7,089 nt of DNA from CAZMVU01 sp964569295. GTDB taxonomy: Bacteria > Hydrogenedentota > Hydrogenedentia > Hydrogenedentales > JAGMZX01. Positions 1-5,317 of the stretch are shown one piece after another. Under the pieces are notes generated by a model. It was not told the origin of the DNA. It saw only the letters and a program-made list of their open reading frames with translations, and ran no database searches. How positions within the stretch are numbered: the stretch's first letter is position 1; each line of letters begins with the position of its first letter. A program made the position numbers and the translations under genes. The stretch covers positions 1 to 7,089 of the forward strand of contig CAZMVU010000232.1 of NCBI GenBank assembly GCA_964569295.1, written 5' to 3'.

Positions 1-52
1 GGGCGAGCGTACCCGCGAGCCAGGAAAGGGAGGGCGAGCGTACCCGCGAGCC
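1..52. repeat. Two direct copies of a 21-base GC-rich repeat, period 31
   Basis: Bases 1-21 and 32-52 are identical over 21 positions (starting GGGCGAGCGT, ending CGCGAGCC) and are separated by the 10-base linker AGGAAAGGGA. Each unit contains the hexamer GCGAGC twice, 12 bases apart (positions 3 and 15; 34 and 46), so the unit has its own internal near-duplication. The array starts at the window edge and may extend to the left. The second copy read in frame gives a peptide like RASVPAS. From memory, such strings appear as spurious peptides in many metagenome-derived genomes, which would suggest a dispersed intergenic repeat; I cannot verify this. It is not a CRISPR: the linker is too short and only two units are visible. 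Confidence 0.8.
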
Positions 53-334
53 GAACTCTCCACGTCATTGCGAGGAAGATTTCTTATGCCCGAGGCGGGC
101 TTGGGGTGAAAATGCCCGAAAAAAGATAGAACGCACCTGGAATGCGGCGATACCAAGACTTTCCTGGGGTGAACCCCCGTCAGCGGGTCCCGCAAATCCC
201 CTGTTCCTGAAGACTTCCCAATTTCGCAATTGGCTCGCAGTGAAGCTGCTCTAGCCTCGCCCGGGCCGGGTCTGCTAAGGTGGAGCCATTCGAGAACGCG
301 CGCTGTCCTGCAACCGCCGGATGACCTGATCACT
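53..334. other. Gene-free stretch upstream of the adaptor gene
   Basis: With the repeats before it, this makes 334 bases without a gene. A TTG at 230 could extend the adaptor reading frame upstream, but the extra 35 residues show no hydrophobic or conserved character. A perfect small hairpin lies at 88-100 (GCCCG, loop AGG, CGGGC). GGGGTGAA occurs twice, at 105-112 and 166-173; the second copy can fold as GGGG-TGAA-CCCC (166-177). ATGCCCGA is also repeated, at 86-93 and 112-119. None of the hairpins is followed by a T tract, so none is called a terminator. CGTCATTGCGAGGA near 63-76 resembles a widespread bacterial intergenic repeat motif, but too little of it is present to be sure. Confidence 0.5.
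273..281 (+). promoter_or_regulatory. Possible extended -10 promoter for the adaptor gene
   Basis: TGC followed by TAAGGT (276-281) fits an extended -10 element, keeping the most conserved T, A and final T of TATAAT. No -35 match is seen 17 bases upstream (253-258). Transcription would start near 288 and give a leader of about 47 bases before the ATG at 335. The same TCTGCTA context precedes the better -10 at 2878-2883. This is a weak call from pattern alone. Confidence 0.3.
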
Positions 335-1690
335 ATGAACCGAAAAAAGAAGATCGTGGCTGTCGTGGCCTGCGCCGCCTTGCTTTTGGCGGCGTATCTG
401 GTTTATCCGCGCGGGCGCTACGTGTACCACGCCACCCCCGCCGTTCGCACGGTCCATGCGTTTATTGCCGAGGAGGCCGAGACCCAACTCGCCGACCAGT
501 TCCTGGTCGATGTGCCCGTGGCCGGCAAGCTCGTCGACCTGCCGCATGAGGTGGGCGATGTGGTCGATGCCGGCGCCCTGCTCGCCGAGATCGAGTCGGA
601 GAGCATACGCGCGCAGATTCGCGGCCTCACAGCGCTCATCGAGCAGGCCCGCGCCCAGATTTCCGGTGTGGATGTGCAGAAGCCCAAACCCGAGGCGCTC
701 GCCGCGGCGCGCGTGCAGGTCGAGGAAGCGCGCGATGCCCTCGATATGGCGCACAGAGCCCGCACCATCGCCGAGATTCAGCTTGCACAGGCAGAGCGGC
801 ACTACGCGCGTATGCAGACCCTTTATGCCCGCGAGGTGGTGAGCCAGCGTGACTACGACGAAGCCCGGACCGCTTTCGAAGGGTTGCGCGAGGACGCCGC
901 GCGTGCAGAGGTGGCGGAGAACCGTGCGCGGAAAACGCGCGAAATCGCCGAGCTCAATGCACGCCAGCTCGAGGGGTCCGTCGATGACAATGAGTTTATG
1001 CGTGACGTCTACTACGCGCAGATAGACAACCTCGAAGCCCAACGCGATGTGCTCCAGGAAGAGCTCGAGAAAACGGTTGTTCTAGCCCCCGTGAGTGGGC
1101 CGGTATTGCAAAAGTTCGCCGAGGAAGGGCGCATGCTCATGCCCGGGCAACCCCTCCTCGAGATGGGCGACCTCGCCTCCGCCGAGATTATGGTGGATGT
1201 GCTTTCCGAGGAAGTGGGCCGTGTCGAGGTCGGTGATCCGGTTGTGATTAGTGGTCAGGCCCTCGGCGGCAATAGCCTTACGGGCCGTGTGAAAAAAATC
1301 TATCCTGCCGCCTTCAAGAAGATTTCCGCGCTCGGTATCGAGCAGCAACGCGTGCGCGTGCTCGTTGACTATCCCCGCGATGAAAAGCCACTGCGGCCGG
1401 GCACCAGCGTCGATGTCGAGATTATTACCAGCACGGCCGAAGAGTCCGTGGCCGTGCCAGAGCGCGCGCTCTTCGAGCACGAGGGCGCTTGGCATGTGTT
1501 CCGTGTGGTGACACGCGGGTTCGGCCCGTTCGCCTGGCACTACGCCAAGCTCACCCCCGTGAGCGTGGCTGTGAAGAACGACAAGTGGGCGGCCCTCACC
1601 CGCGGGCTGGCTGAAGACGACCGGTTCGTCGCGGAGACCGTGAACGATCTTGAAGACGGGGCCCGCATCCGCCTGCACAACCCCGGCTGA
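335..1690 (+). CDS. HlyD/RND-type periplasmic adaptor subunit (membrane fusion protein)
   Basis: This 451-residue protein bridges an inner-membrane pump (ABC, RND or MFS type) to an outer-membrane channel or the periplasm. MNRKKK is a positive cytoplasmic start, followed by one membrane segment (about residues 7-24). Residues 57-90 form the first half of a lipoyl-like domain (VPVAGKLVDLPHEVGDVVDAG). Residues 92-246 are a long, charged, Ala/Glu/Arg-rich helical hairpin, likely coiled coil. Residues 247-280 are the second lipoyl half (VLAPVSGPV, then MPGQPLLEMGDL). Residues 281-365 fit the beta-barrel and end in LRPGTSVDVEI, typical of the family; the rest fits the membrane-proximal domain. I chose the ATG at 335, not the TTG at 230, because it directly precedes the anchor. 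The ribosome site is weak (GGATGA at 319-324). No transporter gene follows: the next gene converges, so the partner and the exported substrate are unknown. Confidence 0.88.
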   Translation: MNRKKKIVAVVACAALLLAAYLVYPRGRYVYHATPAVRTVHAFIAEEAETQLADQFLVDVPVAGKLVDLPHEVGDVVDAGALLAEIESESIRAQIRGLTALIEQARAQISGVDVQKPKPEALAAARVQVEEARDALDMAHRARTIAEIQLAQAERHYARMQTLYAREVVSQRDYDEARTAFEGLREDAARAEVAENRARKTREIAELNARQLEGSVDDNEFMRDVYYAQIDNLEAQRDVLQEELEKTVVLAPVSGPVLQKFAEEGRMLMPGQPLLEMGDLASAEIMVDVLSEEVGRVEVGDPVVISGQALGGNSLTGRVKKIYPAAFKKISALGIEQQRVRVLVDYPRDEKPLRPGTSVDVEIITSTAEESVAVPERALFEHEGAWHVFRVVTRGFGPFAWHYAKLTPVSVAVKNDKWAALTRGLAEDDRFVAETVNDLEDGARIRLHNPG

Positions 1691-1706
1691 AGCCAGCGCG
1701 CACCGC

Positions 1707-2708
1707 TCAGGGGGCGCGTTCTTCGAGAAGCAACGGATGCAACGCCGCCGCCGCCGAACGGGTTGCCGTCGCGTTGCCGTGTGGATCCTCGGAACTCACC
1801 CAGAGTGACTCCGCCTCGTATTGCTGAAAATGGGGGAGAAGGTCCACGAACGGCACGTTGTGGTCTCGTGCCAGCCCCGCGATATACGCGGTCGCTTCCG
1901 GCAGGGGATACTCCTCGAGCACATGCAGGTCCGGGTAGCTCGCGATCATGAGCGTGATGCCATGCTCCTCACACAACGCGAAGAGCTCGAGCAACGCTTC
2001 GCGGTTCATGGCCAGGTGCGGATTCGATTCCTGGTACAACGACTGGTAGTAGGCCTTCCAGGTAAATTCGCTGTCCACCCGGGCCCGCAGCGCCACATAA
2101 CGGTCCCACAGGAACGCGTAGAGATACGAGAAACGCGTCACATGAAACCGCCACGGCGCAATGCGGGGGATGGCCTCGGCGTCGTTTACGAAATACACGA
2201 GGATGACCGTGTCCGGCGCGAGGCGCAGCCCCTCGCGCTTGAACAGCTCGACCTCCATGATGCTGTTGTAATTGCCCACCCCGAGATTGATCACTTCGTA
2301 GTCCGGATCCTCCGCATGCAGCCGCGCCTCGAGCGCCCGGGGAATCGTGTCCTCTTCCGGCACCCCCCAGCCGAAGGTCTGCGAATCGCCCAGCACCACG
2401 ATGCGGTGCACGCCGTCCGGCTTCTCGGCGCTGATTTCCGGGTTCCGGAAGCCGAGGGCGTTGGTGGCTACATGCACCCCGTACAGCGAGGCCTCGCGAT
2501 TCGGCTTCATGGTGAACGGCAGGTTTTCGTGCGGGTGTAATTCTTTGAAGATGGCAAAGTACCGCCACATCTCGAGGTTGTAGTTTGCCAACCACGGGTA
2601 CATGAGCCGCACGCCCGCCTCGGCCACGAGCACACTCAACAGAAGTGAGAGCACAATGAGCAAGCTGTTCATTGCGATACGTGACCGCTGGGTGGTGGGT
2701 TCCGCCAT
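1707..2708 (-). CDS. Membrane-anchored SGNH/GDSL-family hydrolase
   Basis: This 333-residue protein has a hydrophobic segment at residues 14-31, after a short polar start with two Arg, so it is probably an inner-membrane-anchored enzyme facing the periplasm. A family-like TNALGFR motif lies at 82-88. The SGNH blocks then follow in order: block I VVLGDSQTFGWG with nucleophile Ser109; block II NLGVGNYNS with Gly143/Gly145; block III YFVND with Asn175; block V EDPHGN with His310. SGNH enzymes hydrolyse or transfer ester-linked acyl groups, often on sugars or lipids; the substrate here cannot be read. In block V the usual D-x-x-H reads E-D-P-H, so Glu307 holds the standard position and Asp308 sits beside it. 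Met13 is a possible alternative start. The stop lies 16 bases from that of the adaptor gene, and the gene is divergent from a second SGNH gene. Confidence 0.85.
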   Translation of the reverse strand: MAEPTTQRSRIAMNSLLIVLSLLLSVLVAEAGVRLMYPWLANYNLEMWRYFAIFKELHPHENLPFTMKPNREASLYGVHVATNALGFRNPEISAEKPDGVHRIVVLGDSQTFGWGVPEEDTIPRALEARLHAEDPDYEVINLGVGNYNSIMEVELFKREGLRLAPDTVILVYFVNDAEAIPRIAPWRFHVTRFSYLYAFLWDRYVALRARVDSEFTWKAYYQSLYQESNPHLAMNREALLELFALCEEHGITLMIASYPDLHVLEEYPLPEATAYIAGLARDHNVPFVDLLPHFQQYEAESLWVSSEDPHGNATATRSAAAALHPLLLEERAP

Positions 2709-2729
2709 GAAAAGGAATTATCCCCGCTA

Positions 2730-2780
2730 AGAAAGCCGGCCTGGTTCTGCGCGAAGGGCCTCGGCCGAAACCGGCTTTCT
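2730..2780. repeat. 10-bp inverted repeat in the divergent SGNH intergenic region
   Basis: AGAAAGCCGG at 2730-2739 is the exact reverse complement of CCGGCTTTCT at 2771-2780, with 31 bases between the arms. The loop holds further short complementary pieces, such as GGCCTCGGCC at 2757-2766. It lies between the predicted transcription start of the leftward SGNH gene (near 2794) and its ATG at 2708. It would therefore be part of that mRNA leader, ending about 21 bases before the start codon. No T tract follows either arm, so a simple intrinsic terminator is unlikely. It could be a leader hairpin or a repressor operator. Confidence 0.6.
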
Positions 2781-2800
2781 GGCCTCGTGAAACGCGCGCG

Positions 2801-2829
2801 AGTATACCCGAAGCGCTGCCGCATTTCCA
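2801..2829 (-). promoter_or_regulatory. Sigma70-type promoter for the leftward SGNH gene
   Basis: Read on the minus strand, TGGAAA (2824-2829; 4 of 6 match to TTGACA), a 17-base spacer and TATACT (2801-2806; 5 of 6 match to TATAAT) form a housekeeping-type promoter. Transcription would start near 2794 and give a leader of about 86 bases containing the 10-bp inverted repeat. The ribosome site before the ATG is weak: GGGG at 2722-2725, 13 bases from the start codon. Confidence 0.5.
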
Positions 2830-2874
2830 GGCGTCCACGCCGCCCCTTCCCCGTACCCGGCCACGCACGCCCTC

Positions 2875-2883
2875 TGCTATACT
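2875..2883 (+). promoter_or_regulatory. Extended -10 promoter for the PAS-like/SGNH gene
   Basis: TGC plus TATACT (2878-2883) is an extended -10 element with a 5 of 6 hexamer; no good -35 is seen at 2855-2860. Transcription would start near 2890. That is too close to the ATG at 2892 for normal initiation but right for the ATG at 2937, which has GGAG at 2928-2931 five bases upstream. The promoter thus helps choose the start of the gene. The same hexamer TATACT serves the opposite promoter. Confidence 0.5.
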
Positions 2884-2936
2884 CCACACCTATGCCGAAA
2901 GCCGCGCCGCAACAAGACAGGAATGCCGGAGCTGCC

Positions 2937-4430
2937 ATGCCAAAAACGCTTTTCCGCCCGTTCATATATGGACTGCTGGTTCTTGCATGGGGGGTCCCCC
3001 TCCTGCTGGCCGCCGAGTTGTTCGCTCGTTTCCAGCACAACGCCGTCATGAACGGCATTCAGGAACTCGAGCGGCGCCAGTGGGACGACTTTACGGAGCG
3101 TGAGCAGGAAATCATCGCGCAGTATGGCCAGGGCCCCTTCAGCACTCCCCAGCCGCGCCGCCGCTTCCATGCCATGTCCCCGGCGGATCGCCGGGCCTAC
3201 GCCAAGGAATGGAATGAGACGGCCTTCGTCTGCGATGCGGAAGGGATCATCCAGAAGGCGTACCACGCCAATGCGCCCGCTGAAGTGGTGGCGTTGACGC
3301 AGGCGTATGCCGTGGGCGATTCAGTACTGCCGCTCTTTCCGGCCGAAGACCGCGCCGAGACCGCAGAACAAATCGCCCGAACAGCCGGCGAAGGCGATAT
3401 GACGTCGAAACAACACGCCATCGCACTCCCGAATAATGAAATGCACCAGTTCAAAATACTTATCGAGCCCTTGGCGCCGGAGGAAGCGCACGCCGAGGAC
3501 GACGTAGCGGTCGGGGTTTTTGTGCGCCGGCACATCTTCAGGGAACCGTTGCGCGCTTATTACCCGAAGGCCCGCGAGGTTTCGAACCAGCGTTTCTCGA
3601 CCAACGCCCTCGGTTGGCGCGATGGCCCCATCGCCGTGCCGAAGCCCGCAGGGCAATACCGGATCGTGTGTATCGGCGGGAGTACGACTGTTGAAGGCCC
3701 GACAAACGCGCTCACCTACCCGAATATCCTCGAGCAAAAGCTGCAACGCACGTTTCCGGAGACCGAGATCGAAGTCGTGAATGGCGGGGTTTATGGCCTG
3801 GATGCCGGCGGAGAACAAGACCGGCTGCCCGATTACCTGGCGCTCGACCCGGACCTCATCCTCTACTACAGCTTCGGCAACGACCTGGCCTACGACGCAC
3901 CCGGCTGGCTCACGGGCGAAGGACTCCTCGATACACCCTGGCGCACCCTGAAGTGGCGGCTGCGCGCGTCGCGTTTCGTGGCTTCCTACTTCAACGAATG
4001 GCTGCTGCCGCCGGAGCCGGTGTTGCGCGCCTTCTACGAGACGGTGCCCCTCAGCAGCGTTCGCGCGATCATCGAAGCGGCGCAAGCGGATGGCATCACG
4101 GTGGTGTTGAGCAGTGTAGCGTATCCCGCACCGGCAAAGCTGAGCGCACGCGAACAGGCCTTCATGGACTACCAGGTTGCCCGGTTCATCTGGGAGGGGC
4201 TTGTAAATTATGACAGCTACGTATACCTGGCAGACATGTACAATGACATGCTTGCGTCCCTCGCCCAAAAAGCTGATCTGCCGTTTCTCCCGGCGGCGGA
4301 TGTACTGCGAGGCGGCATGCCATACTTCTATGATCCCTTCCACATGACCCTGGCAGGCATCGAAGCCAAGGCTGAAGTGCTCCATGACCTGCTAGTGGAA
4401 AAGGTGTTGGAAAAGGCCGCGCTCGAGTAA
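2937..4430 (+). CDS. Membrane-anchored SGNH hydrolase with an N-terminal PAS-like domain
   Basis: I place the start at 2937 (497 residues) because GGAG lies five bases upstream and the membrane segment (residues 8-26) follows at once. Earlier in-frame ATGs at 2787 and 2892 lie before or at the predicted transcription start. Residues 94-198 look PAS-like: FVCDAEGII, then an Asn/Ala stretch, VGDSVLPLFPAEDR, a strand-rich part with FKILIEPL, and VAVGVFVRR. STNALGWRD (221-229) leads into the SGNH domain: block I CIGGSTT with nucleophile Ser249, block II NGGVYG (282-287), block III FGND with Asn315, block V DPFH with Asp466/His469. Block I has GGS instead of GDS, a known variant. All catalytic positions are present, so an active acyl-ester hydrolase or transferase is likely, presumably periplasmic; the substrate is unknown. 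It is a distant relative of the divergent neighbour. The PAS-like assignment is by eye. Confidence 0.82.
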   Translation: MPKTLFRPFIYGLLVLAWGVPLLLAAELFARFQHNAVMNGIQELERRQWDDFTEREQEIIAQYGQGPFSTPQPRRRFHAMSPADRRAYAKEWNETAFVCDAEGIIQKAYHANAPAEVVALTQAYAVGDSVLPLFPAEDRAETAEQIARTAGEGDMTSKQHAIALPNNEMHQFKILIEPLAPEEAHAEDDVAVGVFVRRHIFREPLRAYYPKAREVSNQRFSTNALGWRDGPIAVPKPAGQYRIVCIGGSTTVEGPTNALTYPNILEQKLQRTFPETEIEVVNGGVYGLDAGGEQDRLPDYLALDPDLILYYSFGNDLAYDAPGWLTGEGLLDTPWRTLKWRLRASRFVASYFNEWLLPPEPVLRAFYETVPLSSVRAIIEAAQADGITVVLSSVAYPAPAKLSAREQAFMDYQVARFIWEGLVNYDSYVYLADMYNDMLASLAQKADLPFLPAADVLRGGMPYFYDPFHMTLAGIEAKAEVLHDLLVEKVLEKAALE

Positions 4431-4704
4431 TCCGCGGTAAGCCCCGCAGGCCTGTTTTGCAGGGTTGGTGCGTTGCGCTTCCCGTGGGACGCAAAGGCTT
4501 GATGCGTCATCGGGAGGGAGGCCGTACCTGGCGTGTGGTAAGCCGGCGTCCGGGAAAAGTCAGCGATCCCTGGCGTGTGCCCGGGTTTCTGCATGGCAGA
4601 CCGGTGCACGCGGCGGCTCATCCTCGCGGCCATCCTCTTTGATGGCGCACGTAGTACAGGGTTAGCGTAGCGGGCGGCCCGTCTTCGCGCGCATAGCGTT
4701 TCCC
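4431..4704. other. Convergent intergenic stretch with no credible gene
   Basis: This stretch separates two converging genes and should hold their transcription ends. CCTGGCGTGTG occurs twice (4527-4537 and 4569-4579). GGCCGTACCTG at 4520-4530 recurs at 5248-5258. An imperfect hairpin can form at 4473-4494 (TTGCG and CGCAA outside, TCCC and GGGA inside). A weak one at 4434-4447 (GCGG, CCGC) is followed seven bases later by only four Ts (4455-4458). The short open frames here have skewed Arg/Ser/Ala compositions and no start signals. I see no tRNA T-loop or other RNA landmark. Confidence 0.5.
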
Positions 4705-5163
4705 TCAGCCGAAGTGCCGCCGGAAATAGCCCGGGTCATCGATACGGTGCAACTCGTGCTTCACGAAGCGGTCGAACTCATTGTCGGAAATGCGCCGGCT
4801 GTCTTCCGTTTCGCCTTCGCCTTCCGCATCCGATACCTCTTCGAACTCCGCCCGCGGGCGGCGTGGGCGGCGCCGCTTGGCCCGGCGCGGTTTGCGCGTA
4901 GGTTCCGGCGTCTCTTCGTGCGTGGAGTCGATAGGCAGGATGCCGGATTCGAGAAAGGCGTTGATCACGTGGGCTAGATGCTTGATTCGCTCTTCGCTGC
5001 TTCCCTCCTCGATCACCTTGCGATCCAGCGCGATGGCCTTGTCACGGAAGAGAACAGCCAATTCACCACACTCGGGACACGGCGTCACCACTACCACATC
5101 GTTGGGAACCTTCGCAGCGACGATTCGGTGTGAATTACAGTGGGGACACGTTAGGGAATTCAT
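4705..5163 (-). CDS. Small zinc-ribbon protein of unknown function
   Basis: This 152-residue protein belongs to no family I can name. Two CxxC knuckles, CPHC (Cys6, Cys9) and CPEC (Cys29, Cys32), with 19 residues between them, should bind one zinc as a ribbon. Residues 38-75 look helical (FRDKAIALDRKVIEEG, then ERIKHLAHVINAFLESG). A strongly basic linker follows (about 90-104, mostly Arg/Lys with Pro), then an acidic stretch (107-122), and a conserved-looking C-terminus ending DPGYFRRHFG. There is no signal peptide or membrane segment, so it is likely cytoplasmic, and the basic patch could bind nucleic acid. It is not NrdR: no ATP-cone and no Arg-rich segment after the ribbon. The start at 5163 is preceded by GGAAAG seven bases upstream. 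It lies downstream of the reductase on the same strand but has its own promoter. Confidence 0.75.
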   Translation of the reverse strand: MNSLTCPHCNSHRIVAAKVPNDVVVVTPCPECGELAVLFRDKAIALDRKVIEEGSSEERIKHLAHVINAFLESGILPIDSTHEETPEPTRKPRRAKRRRPRRPRAEFEEVSDAEGEGETEDSRRISDNEFDRFVKHELHRIDDPGYFRRHFG

Positions 5164-5212
5164 AACCAGACTTTCCCGTTTTCAGTTCGGCGTTTACGCT
5201 CTAATGCTGTCT

Positions 5213-5242
5213 AGTGTAGGGCAGGCAGCGGCGGCAAGTCAA
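5213..5242 (-). promoter_or_regulatory. Sigma70-type promoter for the zinc-ribbon gene
   Basis: On the minus strand TTGACT (5237-5242; 5 of 6 match), an 18-base spacer and TACACT (5213-5218; 4 of 6 match) precede the ATG at 5163. The predicted start near 5206 gives a leader of about 43 bases. Its presence argues that the gene is transcribed independently of the reductase upstream of it. Confidence 0.55.
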
Positions 5243-5248
5243 ACAGCG

Positions 5249-5264
5249 GCCGTACCTGCACGGC
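5249..5264 (-). other. Small hairpin between the reductase and the zinc-ribbon gene
   Basis: GCCGT and ACGGC form a perfect 5-bp stem with a 6-base loop. On the minus strand it is followed, after CGCT, by GTTTGAC, which is a poor T tract and overlaps the -35 of the next promoter. It is at best a weak transcription end for the reductase gene, which stops 54 bases before it. No better terminator is visible in 5164-5317. Confidence 0.25.
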
Positions 5265-5317
5265 ATGTCCGGCGTTGCCTGCGTTCCAGGGCGCCTCGGC
5301 AAGCTCCTGCTGCCGGT

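Noticed and set aside
1..52. CRISPR array
   Set aside because: Only two 21-base units with a 10-base linker; repeat and spacer lengths do not fit and no cas gene is present.
166..187. Terminator-like hairpins before the adaptor
   Set aside because: GGGG-TGAA-CCCC and the overlapping CCCG-TCAG-CGGG stems are mutually exclusive 4-bp stems with no T tract.
230..334. TTG-initiated N-terminal extension of the adaptor
   Set aside because: The extra residues lack any family feature, place a polar stretch before the membrane anchor, and overlap the likely promoter.
275..1042. Long open frame on the minus strand opposite the adaptor
   Set aside because: GC-rich shadow of the real gene: His/Gly/Leu/Arg-rich composition, no motif, no start signal.
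1821..2540. 239-codon open frame on the plus strand opposite the smaller SGNH gene
   Set aside because: It is antisense to a gene with intact catalytic motifs, and its composition (Arg, His, Val rich) is typical of shadow frames.
2787..2936. Upstream starts of the PAS-like/SGNH gene at 2787 and 2892
   Set aside because: Neither has a ribosome site. The extended segment is Arg/Pro-rich low-quality sequence, and the predicted transcript begins near 2890.
4434..4494. Intrinsic terminator for the PAS-like/SGNH gene
   Set aside because: The stems are 4-5 bp or imperfect, and the only T run (four bases) is not adjacent to a stem.
4328..4665. Short open frames on both strands in the convergent gap
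   Set aside because: Compositions are those of random GC-rich translation, there are no ribosome sites, and some overlap the end of the SGNH gene.
4705..5163. Reading the zinc-ribbon gene as NrdR, the ribonucleotide reductase repressor
   Set aside because: It has an N-terminal four-Cys ribbon beside a reductase gene, but the NrdR Arg-rich segment and ATP-cone are absent and the rest is a basic/acidic linker with an unrelated C-terminus.
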